From Advenella sp048381675 (GTDB taxonomy: Bacteria; Pseudomonadota; Gammaproteobacteria; Burkholderiales; Burkholderiaceae_B), in NCBI RefSeq assembly GCF_048381675.1, contig NZ_JBLWIS010000005.1, positions 124,001 to 188,000 of the forward strand: a DNA stretch of 64,000 nucleotides, read 5' to 3'. The notes under the pieces were generated by a model. It had not been told where the DNA came from, ran no database searches, and saw only the letters and a list, made by a program, of their open reading frames with translations. Below, one piece after another: positions 25,759 through 34,243 of this stretch. The position numbers were made by a program, and so were the translations under genes. Numbering within the stretch: position 1 is the first letter of the stretch; every line of letters starts with the position of its first letter.

Positions 25759-27290
25759 TCAACCCAGCTTTCTCGTGCGGCCGTCATATTTCCTGTGACA
25801 AAGGCAAGATTGGCTGCCGCAGTTTGAGAAGCCGTCCTGGCATCCAGGCGGGCTTGTTGCGCATCCAGAAGGGCGGTGTCTGCCATGGTTACGGCCGTCA
25901 GGGTACCCAAGCCCTGGCGGTAAGCCTCAAGCGCACCATCGTAAGTTGTTTTTGCCGTACTCACCAACCCGGAAGCCGCCTGATGACTGGACAAGGCCGT
26001 GCGCAACATATTCGAGGCAGCAATAATTTCCCGCATGGCCGCCTGCTGCGACTGCCGGAAAACATGAGATGCACTATCTGCGACCGTCTTTGCATCTTGC
26101 AAACGTGAAGAGCGAAGACCGCCATCGAATATTGGTATCGTTACGCCCAATATCACGCTGCTTGAACCGGTTGTCTGGCTCAGGCTTGGCAAACCACGTA
26201 CATCAAAATTGGTGCGGTTACGGGCCGCCACCGCACCCAAATATACTTTAGGCATGAATTCGGCTTCGGCAGCGACAATTCCTTCTTGGCTGGCCTTCAT
26301 CGCGGCATAACTGGCCAGCACATCTGGACGCCGGGAAATGGCCATCTGGATGGCTTCATCGGTTAGTGTCGAGTTGGCATTCGGCAAGGGGTTGCCGGGC
26401 GGGTTGGTAATCTTGATCTTCGTGGTCGCCGGCAAGCCAACCGCAGCCAGAAGGGCTTGATAAGCAATTTGCTGATCACCTTGTGCGGTAACCTGGCGCA
26501 ACTTTGCCTGGGCCACTTGCTGGTTGGCCTGGGATGTCTCTAAAACAGTAGCGAGGCCGGCTTTGCGGCGCGCCTCTACCGCGCTGGCAATCTGGTTCGC
26601 GTTCTTCAGGGCTTGGCCGGCAATACCGGTTTTGGCGCTGGCGCCGGCATATAAGTAATAGGCATTCGTCACCTCATGAATAATTCTTTGGTGCGTGCCA
26701 TTAAACAGCACATTGGCGGCAAAAGAAGCGTGCTTGGCCCCCTCGGCAAGCGCCTTGCGTTGCCCGAAATCAAAGATCAGCCATTCCAGCGCCAGCGCAG
26801 GCACCACGCCGTGAAACTCGGTATCAAGGCTTCGATTCCCCGGTAACAAAGGAAGCGGTGTATGGTTTTTTTGCCATCCACTAATCACATTGGCAGACAA
26901 TTGCGGCAGGAAAGTTGCTTCAACCGTACCAACCGCCAACGCAGCCTGTTTAGCCCGGTTCCACGCCAGGCGCGTTTCGGGATTCTCGCGTTGGGCAATA
27001 TCAATTAACTGTGGCAGGCCATACGCCTGCTTGTTATTGATAACAGGTGCTGACGGCAAAACAGCGGCCTCGGGTACAACAGGCACTGAAAAACCCGGCG
27101 CCAATTCAGGCTTGCCAATCGTGGCAGCAGTATCCTGCGCCTCAGGCTTCCATGGCCTGTCGGGTGCAGAAGGGGCCCGCTTCAGTGCTTCACTTGCGCA
27201 ACCTGAAAGCGCAATACACATTGCCAGCCCAAGAAACGGAGTCCTTAAGGGGGAATCAAATTGGGTGGGTAAATATGCCTGTTTATTCAT
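25755..27290 (-). CDS. mdtP: Outer-membrane factor lipoprotein of tripartite efflux (MdtP-like)
   Basis: A 511-residue TolC/NodT-family outer-membrane channel. A lipobox ALSGC with C31 follows a basic/hydrophobic signal, so it is probably a lipoprotein. Two OEP repeats follow, with the usual long heptad-like helices (for example ETSQANQQVAQAKLRQVTAQGDQQIAYQ region) and the beta-barrel-associated segment near IFDFGQRKALAEG and IFDGGLRSSRLQDA. It is the last gene of ytcA-mdtN-mdtO-mdtP and overlaps mdtO by 4 bp. In E. coli MdtNOP has been linked to export of sulfa drugs and dyes; the substrate here is unknown. Confidence 0.86.
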   Translation of the reverse strand: MNKQAYLPTQFDSPLRTPFLGLAMCIALSGCASEALKRAPSAPDRPWKPEAQDTAATIGKPELAPGFSVPVVPEAAVLPSAPVINNKQAYGLPQLIDIAQRENPETRLAWNRAKQAALAVGTVEATFLPQLSANVISGWQKNHTPLPLLPGNRSLDTEFHGVVPALALEWLIFDFGQRKALAEGAKHASFAANVLFNGTHQRIIHEVTNAYYLYAGASAKTGIAGQALKNANQIASAVEARRKAGLATVLETSQANQQVAQAKLRQVTAQGDQQIAYQALLAAVGLPATTKIKITNPPGNPLPNANSTLTDEAIQMAISRRPDVLASYAAMKASQEGIVAAEAEFMPKVYLGAVAARNRTNFDVRGLPSLSQTTGSSSVILGVTIPIFDGGLRSSRLQDAKTVADSASHVFRQSQQAAMREIIAASNMLRTALSSHQAASGLVSTAKTTYDGALEAYRQGLGTLTAVTMADTALLDAQQARLDARTASQTAAANLAFVTGNMTAARESWVD

Positions 27291-29092
27291 CCTTGGCTCT
27301 TGTTCAGTAATAGCTTCATTTGCCCAATCTCATCAAGCGCCCGGGCTGTTGCGGAAAAAGAATCCGCCGTTTTAAAAACAACAACAGGGCACAAGGCCTC
27401 TGCCCGGACTATCAGCTCCTTCAGGCGCAAAATAGTTTCATCATCCAATCGCAGCTTGCTCGGTTCAAACATCGACAAGCCAAGCTCCTCCCGGGCCTCA
27501 TGTAGCGTCACCACTACTTTGGAAATTTCATCCATGGAAACTGGCCTGGTATTGGCCGAACCCAAAATCCCGGTAAGGCCCTCAAGGGCATTGCTTATCT
27601 TGTCATACACCACCGAAGCGATGCTCTGCGGCCAAATCCGGGTAAAAACCAGGTACATGACCAGGTTGCCCAGCAAAATGCCCATGATACGGTCTGAAGC
27701 AGCTGACATACTGATATCCGGACCAAAGCCCTGCAAAATAGTCAGTAAAAATGCCAGGCCAATTTGAATGCCGGCATAGGCAATCCGTTCGCTGCCTGCA
27801 GACACCCACCCTGCCACCAATATACCGGCAAATACCAAGGCCATTAAGGAACCAATACTGGTCATATGCGGAATCAGGAATAGAATGGCAGCAATCCCCA
27901 TGGCTGCGCCTATTAAACATCCGATAATACGCAACACGAGCTTATGCACGGTTTCGGCTGTGGTCCCCAAAGCAGCCACATAGCAGGTGATCATGGCCGT
28001 ATGAATACCTTGCCAATCTATCGCGGTATAAGCCAGATAACTAATGATGGCAGCCGCCGTGGTTTTAAGGGCGAAGCGCTGATAAGCTGGGTTGGTGAGG
28101 GCATCTTTGAAAAAAAAGGGCGCCTTACCGGCCTGCCCCTCGGGCATGGCGCAACGGCCCAGCAGCGTATCAAGAGCCTGTCTGGCGGCTTCAGCCGGGC
28201 CTGCCCCATACGTGATAGTGTTTTGGCCAGGGGGAATATCGGGAGGACAGCCGTCGGCCACTGCCCGGGCAGCCTGGCGACATTGCGTGGCCAGTTCGGC
28301 GCACTGCTGTTCAGGTATAGTGCCCGCCAACGTCGCAACAGCAAGCATCAAGCGGTACGACTCATCAATCGCACCATTCAAATAACGGGTTTGCGCAGTA
28401 GAGACCAAATGCAACAGCTTGATATTCACTGCACGCTTTTTCATCGCTTCATTGCCTTCCTGCAGCAGCTCAAGCAAATCATCAGCAGCTGTTGCCTGTT
28501 CAAGCACCCGCGCCACTGTTTCAAGCCTTTGCACCAATTCGGATTTCAGCACGCGTACCGCCGAGCGCCCAAGAAACAGGTTGAAAACAACAATAATGCC
28601 CATTGGCGCAACGGTCATCAACCAAGCATAAAGCAAGGCACGCGTGGCGGCCTCACCGAAAGGCACATCGCCCAGCAAGGTCATGGCAAAACCCACCACC
28701 AAAGCAAGAACACTGCCAATCTCCCCCAACTGGCTGGCGGCGCCAATATACAGGAAGATAAAAGAGCCGACGGCAATCACCACCAAGCGCCACATGGGGT
28801 AATCAATAGTCCAGCGAACCAGATAAAGCAGCATTACCACCACCAGCGCCACCAAAACCGTCAAGCCAATCGCCATTAAGGAATTTTCAGCGCTATCGGG
28901 TTTCATCAGGAACAGGATCAGGTAGCACCCGATGGCTGCCAAAGGGATGCCGTAAGTCATGAACAGCAAAGCCGCCAAGGCACATTGCGCGGCAACCCGC
29001 CAAGCCATCGCCAGACGCCCGTCAAAAGGACGCAGGTCTTTACTCGCTGTATGAAAAATGACAGACAGAAAGCGGCTAGCAGTCATCGTCAT
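27287..29092 (-). CDS. mdtO: FUSC-family inner-membrane efflux protein (MdtO-like)
   Basis: A 601-residue fusaric-acid-resistance/AaeB-type protein. Two blocks of transmembrane helices (about 30-185 and 340-490) are each followed by a cytoplasmic helical region. The duplicated-half layout is typical of the family. It starts inside the end of the mdtN gene (17-bp overlap) and its stop overlaps the mdtP start, so all are translated as a coupled set. It would act with the periplasmic adaptor and the outer-membrane channel as a tripartite pump for aromatic acids or drugs. E. coli MdtO is somewhat longer. Confidence 0.84.
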   Translation of the reverse strand: MTMTASRFLSVIFHTASKDLRPFDGRLAMAWRVAAQCALAALLFMTYGIPLAAIGCYLILFLMKPDSAENSLMAIGLTVLVALVVVMLLYLVRWTIDYPMWRLVVIAVGSFIFLYIGAASQLGEIGSVLALVVGFAMTLLGDVPFGEAATRALLYAWLMTVAPMGIIVVFNLFLGRSAVRVLKSELVQRLETVARVLEQATAADDLLELLQEGNEAMKKRAVNIKLLHLVSTAQTRYLNGAIDESYRLMLAVATLAGTIPEQQCAELATQCRQAARAVADGCPPDIPPGQNTITYGAGPAEAARQALDTLLGRCAMPEGQAGKAPFFFKDALTNPAYQRFALKTTAAAIISYLAYTAIDWQGIHTAMITCYVAALGTTAETVHKLVLRIIGCLIGAAMGIAAILFLIPHMTSIGSLMALVFAGILVAGWVSAGSERIAYAGIQIGLAFLLTILQGFGPDISMSAASDRIMGILLGNLVMYLVFTRIWPQSIASVVYDKISNALEGLTGILGSANTRPVSMDEISKVVVTLHEAREELGLSMFEPSKLRLDDETILRLKELIVRAEALCPVVVFKTADSFSATARALDEIGQMKLLLNKSQG

Positions 29093-30122
29093 GTTTTTTT
29101 ACCACCACGACAGCCGATGCACCAATACGCAACAGGTTTTCAGGGGCATTTTCAAGGCGTACCCTGACCGGGAAACGCTGGGCCACCCGCACCCAGTTAA
29201 GGGATTTTTGCACAATCGGCAAGACACGAGGCAGATCGATCATATCAGTTGAACTGATTCCCCAACCTATGCTGTCAACCTTTCCCTTAATAGCAACAGA
29301 CGGGTCGGCAAGCGCATAAACCACGGCGCATGCATTGGGCTTGAGTTCGCTGAGTTCCGTTTCCCGGAAAAAAGCGGTGGCATACCACTGTTCGGTATTG
29401 ATCAAAGTAAACAGTGATTGATCGGGCGCGACATACTCACCCGAGGAAACCGAGAGCCCTACAATAAGTCCGTCATGGGGAGCACTAACCTCGGTATCAG
29501 CCAAGGCGCGCTGGGCAATTGCCAAGGCACTTTGAGCAACCTCGACAAGTGCATCCGCCGCTTCCATGTTACCAACCAGGTTTTCAGCTGCCTGCGCCTG
29601 TGCCCGGGCCTGTCTCAGACTGACCTGTGCATCTTGATAGAGGGTTCGGGCGTCATCCACCTGCTGGGTGGTAACGTAGCCTTTTTTATTTAAGGGAATC
29701 AGCCTTTCCAGGGTTTTTTCGGTAAGACTCAAGTTTGAAAGAGCACGCTCAACCTGCTCATTGGCAATCGTCACATTGGAAAGCTCTGCTTTAATCTGCC
29801 TTTGTTTCAGATCACGGGCTGCCATGGCCGACTTCAGTTCGGCCTCTGCCTGTGCAACCCGCAAACGATAGACCGTGGGGTCAAGCGTAAACAAAAGCTC
29901 ACCACGCTTGACCATGCCATTTTCAGTAACATGGAACTGCTCGACGCGACCGGGCACTGGCGTACTGATATGCACGACATCAGCCTGCAACATCGCGTCT
30001 TCCGACAAGGGCTCATTTTTCAATTGATAGAAAAAAATCAGCGCAACGGCCACCAGGATAATAATGGCCGCAACAAAACGGGCCACAAATTTATGCTTGT
30101 TTGGGGAAGAAGGATGATTCAT
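29076..30122 (-). CDS. mdtN: HlyD-family periplasmic adaptor (MdtN-like)
   Basis: A 348-residue membrane-fusion protein. One N-terminal transmembrane helix (about 14-32) anchors it. The biotinyl-lipoyl halves are ISTPVPGRVEQFHVTENGMVKRGELLFTLD (near 52-81) and VSAPHDGLIVGLSVSSGEYV (near 214), separated by a long coiled-coil hairpin (about 90-205). The C-terminal stretch LNWVRVAQRFPVRV closely matches the MdtN/AaeA group. It follows ytcA by 3 bp and precedes mdtO, the order of the E. coli ytcA-mdtNOP locus. Confidence 0.88.
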   Translation of the reverse strand: MNHPSSPNKHKFVARFVAAIIILVAVALIFFYQLKNEPLSEDAMLQADVVHISTPVPGRVEQFHVTENGMVKRGELLFTLDPTVYRLRVAQAEAELKSAMAARDLKQRQIKAELSNVTIANEQVERALSNLSLTEKTLERLIPLNKKGYVTTQQVDDARTLYQDAQVSLRQARAQAQAAENLVGNMEAADALVEVAQSALAIAQRALADTEVSAPHDGLIVGLSVSSGEYVAPDQSLFTLINTEQWYATAFFRETELSELKPNACAVVYALADPSVAIKGKVDSIGWGISSTDMIDLPRVLPIVQKSLNWVRVAQRFPVRVRLENAPENLLRIGASAVVVVKKHDDDC

Positions 30123-30125
30123 GGA

Positions 30126-30383
30126 TCAGGTGGAGAAAAAAGCCAGCGATGTGGCGATGGCAATAATGAGCGCTACAGATATGTAAACTAGAAGCCGAAA
30201 TGGCAAGGCGTCATCAAGCTGCAAAAAAATAAAAAGCACGCGAACCAATACTGCCCCAATGATGCCAATTGCAGCGCAAAGCAACCATGAAGGAAAATAC
30301 GATCCGAAAGCATAAACGGAAGGTGCGTTTGTACAACCCGCAAGCATGACTGCAACCAGCCAAAGCGTAATAAGACGTGGCAT
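30126..30383 (-). CDS. ytcA: YtcA-like small membrane lipoprotein
   Basis: An 85-residue protein with a lipobox LAGC (C17) after a hydrophobic signal. Two transmembrane helices follow (about 33-53 and 62-81) separated by LQLDDALPFR. It looks like YtcA, a small protein of unknown role encoded before mdtNOP in E. coli. It is probably an accessory of the pump. It begins the operon; 232 bp of intergenic DNA lie upstream. Confidence 0.78.
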   Translation of the reverse strand: MPRLITLWLVAVMLAGCTNAPSVYAFGSYFPSWLLCAAIGIIGAVLVRVLFIFLQLDDALPFRLLVYISVALIIAIATSLAFFST

Positions 30384-30473
30384 AATTACAGCCTTTATGG
30401 TGGCGAACCAGAAAAATAGAGTTGTTTGAGAAGCATCAGGCGAAACTATTTTAATGTAATCAGTTTAGCTGGC

Positions 30474-30503
30474 TATACTCCCATACAGAATAATAACTGT
30501 CAA
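30474..30503 (-). promoter_or_regulatory. Possible promoter for the ytcA-mdtNOP operon
   Basis: On the minus strand a perfect -35 hexamer TTGACA (complement of 30498-30503) is followed 17-20 bp later by the A/T-rich GAGTATAGC, which has no good -10 match at the ideal spacing. It is about 90 bp upstream of ytcA. The poor -10 suggests that an activator may be needed, or that this is not the promoter. Confidence 0.3.
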
Positions 30504-30572
30504 TTCAGTTGTTTACAAAAATTATCAAAATTTAATTACTTCCATTAGCTATCAGCCTTTGACTTGACACTT

Positions 30573-30606
30573 GCAAAACCGGCATTCCTTACCAGGATGC
30601 CGGCTT
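30573..30606 (-). terminator. Rho-independent terminator after the Liv/ligase operon
   Basis: On the minus strand AAGCCGGCAT pairs with ATGCCGGTT (30597-30606 with 30577-30585), followed by TTTTGC. It lies 10 bp beyond the stop of the phenylacetate-CoA-ligase-like gene, the last gene of the Liv operon. Confidence 0.75.
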
Positions 30607-30615
30607 CAGGCAAGG

Positions 30616-31905
30616 TTACTCATATGAGCGGACATCATCGATGACTTTACCATCATTGGGCAATTTGCCGGGTTCCTCAAACACGATTTCGGCTCGCAGC
30701 TTGGTAACATCGCGAACAGCATCAACCAGTGACTTTTCAAGGCTTTCGGAAACAGCCCCCGGTGCCACTTCTACCCAAAGACTCATCTGGTCATTACCTA
30801 CGGCACCACTAATCACCAGCCGGACACGCTGTACCTGCGAAAACCGTTTGGCAATCACATTGACCTGCGCTGGATGCACAAACATGCCACGCACCTTGGT
30901 GGTTTGGTCTGCCCTGCCCAACCAGCCCTTGATTCGCTTATTGGTACGACCGCAAGGCGAAGGGCCCGCAATAATGGCGGACAAATCACCGGTCCCAAAG
31001 CGCACCAAGGGATAATCGGGATTAAGCGTGGTCACCACCACCTCGCCTACTTCACCATCGGGCACCGGCTCGGTCGTGCCAGGGCGCACAATTTCAAGAA
31101 TAATATTTTCTGCCACCACCAAACCGTCACGCGCCTCGGTTTCATAGGCAATCAGGCCCAGGTCGGCCGTGCCATAAGCCTGGTAACCTTCAATGCCACG
31201 GTCGGCAAACCACTTCTGCAAAGACGGCGGAAATGCCTCGCCGGAAAACAGGGCCCGCTTTAACGAAGGCAGGGCAACACCCATCGCATCGGCCTTTTCC
31301 AGGATGAGGCGAAGAAAACTTGGAGTTCCGGTATAGCCATCAGGTGCCAAATCGCGAATATTTTGTACCTGCATCTCGGTCTGCCCAATGCCCCCGGGGA
31401 AGACCGTGCAACCCAAGGCATGCGCACCGGTTTCAAACATCGAACCGGCCGGTGTAAAGTGATACGAAAAACAGTTGTAAACCAGCATGCCCTTGCGAAA
31501 ACCGGCCGCAAACAGGGCCCGCCCAAAACGCCAGTAATCGGCGCGGGCACTTTCCGGTTCAAAAATTGGGCCGGGTGAAGCAAAAACACGCAGTGCCTGC
31601 CCCCAGCCAATGGTAGAAAAACCGCCAAAAACACGATTTATTTCATCACCGGGCTGTTTAGCCACGCCCAACATGCTGCCGCGCCCGTTCAATTGCCGCT
31701 CTAGCAATTCCGACTTGCGAATGACCGGCAAACCGGCCAGGGCCACACGGTTATGCACCCCGCTCACCTCGATACCCTGCAATTGTTCAGCAATCGCAGG
31801 GGCCCGTTCCACTGCCGCTTTCAAGGCCTGGGGCAAGGCGGTAAACAGGGCCTGTTCACGTGCATCGGCATCGCGATGCTCCAACACATCAAAATATTCA
31901 CTCAT
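30616..31905 (-). CDS. Phenylacetate-CoA ligase family protein with altered P-loop
   Basis: A 429-residue PaaK-family adenylate-forming protein. Typical parts are GYTGTPSFLRLILEKA, ALFSGEAFPPSLQKWFADRGI, YQAYGTADLGLIAYE (A5-like), VVTTLNPDYPLVRFGTGDLS (A7) and the hinge RIKGWLGRADQTTKVRGMFVHPAQV. Where PaaK proteins have an SSGTTGxPT ATP loop, this one reads ASPGPIFEP (about 109-117). It may therefore use ATP differently or be regulatory. AGGAG is better spaced for the ATG at 31905 than the one at 31908. It lies 8 bp after livF in the transporter operon, suggesting that it acts on the imported acid. Confidence 0.85.
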   Translation of the reverse strand: MSEYFDVLEHRDADAREQALFTALPQALKAAVERAPAIAEQLQGIEVSGVHNRVALAGLPVIRKSELLERQLNGRGSMLGVAKQPGDEINRVFGGFSTIGWGQALRVFASPGPIFEPESARADYWRFGRALFAAGFRKGMLVYNCFSYHFTPAGSMFETGAHALGCTVFPGGIGQTEMQVQNIRDLAPDGYTGTPSFLRLILEKADAMGVALPSLKRALFSGEAFPPSLQKWFADRGIEGYQAYGTADLGLIAYETEARDGLVVAENIILEIVRPGTTEPVPDGEVGEVVVTTLNPDYPLVRFGTGDLSAIIAGPSPCGRTNKRIKGWLGRADQTTKVRGMFVHPAQVNVIAKRFSQVQRVRLVISGAVGNDQMSLWVEVAPGAVSESLEKSLVDAVRDVTKLRAEIVFEEPGKLPNDGKVIDDVRSYE

Positions 31906-31913
31906 CATAGCTC

Positions 31914-32744
31914 CTAGGCCAACCAGCGCTTGCGACGACGATAAAACTTGGTATCCCGAAAACTCTTGCGGTCGCCACTTTCAATGCCCAGATAGAATTC
32001 CTTGACATCCTCATTGTTGGCCAGTTCTTCAGCCTTGCCGTCCATCATCACACGGCCGCTTTCAAGGATATAACCATAATCGGCATAACGAAGGGCAATA
32101 TTGGTATTTTGTTCTGCCAGCAGGAAGCTGACCCCCTCTCGAGTATTCAGGTCACGCACGATCTCGAAAATTTCTTCCACGATTTGCGGTGCCAGCCCCA
32201 TGGAAGGCTCATCAAGAAGAATCATTTTAGGGTCGGCCATCAGGGCACGGCCAATCGCGGCCATTTGCTGTTCGCCACCCGAAGTATATCCAGCCTGGCT
32301 GGTACGACGCTGCTTCAGGCGGGGAAAATACTGGTAAACCATATCCAGCGAAGCGGCAATTTCGCCCTTGCTGGAGGTTCGGGTATAAGCGCCGGTCAAC
32401 AGGTTTTCCTCGATGCTCAGGTGCCCGAAACAATGCCGGCCCTCCATCACCTGGATAACACCGCGCTTGACCAGGTCGGCAGGCGTCAGGCTGTCAATCC
32501 GCTCTCCCTTGTAATGGATATTTCCCTTGGTAACGTCACCACGCTCGCTCTTGAGCAAATTTGAAATGGCGCGCAACGTCGTGGTTTTACCGGCACCATT
32601 GGCGCCCAGCAAGGCAACAATCTTGCCTTCGGGCACCACCAGCGATACGCCCCGCAACACCAGGATAACGTGGTTGTAAATAACCTCGATACCATTCACA
32701 TCTAATAAGGCTTTTGGTGCCTCTTGTTTGGTTTCCATACTCAT
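31914..32744 (-). CDS. livF: Liv-type ABC transporter ATPase (LivF-like)
   Basis: A 276-residue ATP-binding protein of the branched-chain amino acid (HAAT) importer class. Walker A is LLGANGAGKTT, the signature is SGGEQQMAAIGRALM, and Walker B is MILLDEPSMGLAP, followed by the LivF-type ending AEELANNEDVKEFYLG. An extra C-terminal tail RKSFRDTKFYRRRKRWLA is longer than in standard LivF. It is separated from the binding-protein gene upstream by 100 bp that hold a large hairpin. Confidence 0.9.
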   Translation of the reverse strand: MSMETKQEAPKALLDVNGIEVIYNHVILVLRGVSLVVPEGKIVALLGANGAGKTTTLRAISNLLKSERGDVTKGNIHYKGERIDSLTPADLVKRGVIQVMEGRHCFGHLSIEENLLTGAYTRTSSKGEIAASLDMVYQYFPRLKQRRTSQAGYTSGGEQQMAAIGRALMADPKMILLDEPSMGLAPQIVEEIFEIVRDLNTREGVSFLLAEQNTNIALRYADYGYILESGRVMMDGKAEELANNEDVKEFYLGIESGDRKSFRDTKFYRRRKRWLA

Positions 32745-32759
32745 TTCCTGAAGTCAGGT

Positions 32760-32827
32760 GGGAAGCTGCGCTCACACACCCCTGTTGCCGTGCATGCACG
32801 GAACGGCAACAGGGCATACAGCTTCCC
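32760..32827 (-). other. Two-tier intra-operon hairpin between binding-protein and ATPase genes
   Basis: An outer stem GGGAAGCTG (32760-32768) / CAGCTTCCC (32819-32827) and an inner perfect 12-bp stem CCCTGTTGCCGT (32780-32791) / ACGGCAACAGGG (32803-32814) lie within the 100-bp gap between the binding-protein stop and the livF start. No T run follows, so full termination is unlikely. It more likely protects the upstream mRNA from 3' decay or attenuates transcription, raising the binding protein relative to the ATPase. Confidence 0.75.
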
Positions 32828-32844
32828 GAAGCACTGCAATTTAC

Positions 32845-34173
32845 TTACGACTCGGCGGCACAATCACGTGGGGTGATTTTTTTCTCGGTGGCATATTTCT
32901 CGGCCTCGGATTTGACAAGTGGGTCTACATATTTCTTGTCAGACTGATACCAGTCGGAAACCACCGTAAACTTGTTGCCGTCCCACTGTACGATACGGGC
33001 CCAGTCATCACCCATATGATTCTCGCAGCTGGTTTTGACAGGACGCAGCATTTCATCAAAACCCAGCTCCTTGAGCTTTTCTTCGGTCAGGTTCAGATTC
33101 TCAAAACCCCAGCGCACCTGCTCGGGGGTCATGTGCTGGCCTTTGCCGAATTTTTCCTGGGCGGCACGAATGGCTTCCACCTGCAACATGGAAATCACCA
33201 TGCCACGGTTATAGGCCAGCGAACCTTTGGTGTCTTTGCCTGACTCAAGGCCCTTGTCATACAGATAAGTTTTCAGGTCATCGTAAATTTTGCCCTTGCT
33301 TTCGCCGGTATTGTGGATGGTGATGGCGTTATAACCTTTGGCAACCTGTCCTAGGTCTTTGACATCGCCCTCGGAGCCGGCCCACCAAATACCGTAGATC
33401 TTGTCGCGAGCGAAACCGGTAGATTGGGCTTCACGAATGGAAGTGGGGGTCATGATACCCGCACTCCAAAGCAGGACGTAATCGGGACGTTTCTGACGGA
33501 TTTGCAGCCAGGTTGATTTTTGTTCCACCCCGGGGGCTGTTACAGGATACAACTGCAGCTCAAAACCATTGGCTTCGGCACGTGCCTTTAGCAATGGAAT
33601 AGGCTCTTTGCCATACGGAGAGTCATGATAGACCAGGGCAATTTTCTTGCCTTTAAGCTTATCTTCACCACCCAGCTTCTTGGCAATATCCTGGATCATT
33701 ACGTCGGCCGCTGTCCAATAAGTACCCAACAGCGGAAAGTTCCACTTGAATACGCTGCCATTGGCCGATTGCGACAAGCCATAGCCAACGGTCTCGATGC
33801 TAACCTTATCAATGGGGGCTTTGTCTGACACCGCAAAGGTAATGCCGGTGGATTGCGGATCAAAGCCCGAAGCACCACCCTTGGCATTTTTCAGGCGCTC
33901 ATAGCATTCAACACCGCGGTCTGTGGCATAGGCGGTTTCACATTCTTCAAAGGCGATTTTCACGCCATTTACGCCACCATCGCGCTCATTAATCAGTTTC
34001 AGGTAATCAATCTTGCCATCGGCCCATGGAATACCCAAGGGGGCAAAGGAACCCGTACGATAGGTAAACAAGGGCACAAACTGTTCATCTGCCGCTTGTA
34101 CCTGCAGGGGAATCGTCGCCAATACACCGCTAACTGCCAGGGCTGCCGTAATGGATTTAAAGCTTAATTTCAT
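32845..34173 (-). CDS. Liv-type ABC transporter substrate-binding protein
   Basis: A 442-residue periplasmic binding protein. The signal peptide (about 1-28) ends LQVQAAD. The mature protein has the type I periplasmic fold: a ligand region early (PLGIPWADGKIDYLKLINERDGGVNG), a paired-cysteine loop CETAYATDRGVEC, and IALVYHDSPYGKEPIPLL. It is longer than amino-acid LivJ/LivK proteins (about 370 residues) and belongs to a group often found beside acyl-CoA ligases, so aromatic or fatty acids are likelier ligands than leucine. GGAGGAG precedes the ATG. Confidence 0.88.
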   Translation of the reverse strand: MKLSFKSITAALAVSGVLATIPLQVQAADEQFVPLFTYRTGSFAPLGIPWADGKIDYLKLINERDGGVNGVKIAFEECETAYATDRGVECYERLKNAKGGASGFDPQSTGITFAVSDKAPIDKVSIETVGYGLSQSANGSVFKWNFPLLGTYWTAADVMIQDIAKKLGGEDKLKGKKIALVYHDSPYGKEPIPLLKARAEANGFELQLYPVTAPGVEQKSTWLQIRQKRPDYVLLWSAGIMTPTSIREAQSTGFARDKIYGIWWAGSEGDVKDLGQVAKGYNAITIHNTGESKGKIYDDLKTYLYDKGLESGKDTKGSLAYNRGMVISMLQVEAIRAAQEKFGKGQHMTPEQVRWGFENLNLTEEKLKELGFDEMLRPVKTSCENHMGDDWARIVQWDGNKFTVVSDWYQSDKKYVDPLVKSEAEKYATEKKITPRDCAAES

Positions 34174-34243
34174 ATCGGTCTCCTCCGAAGAAATTGATAC
34201 TGCTGTTTTTTATGAATGACAAATCAGTTAAACTTGAACATTT

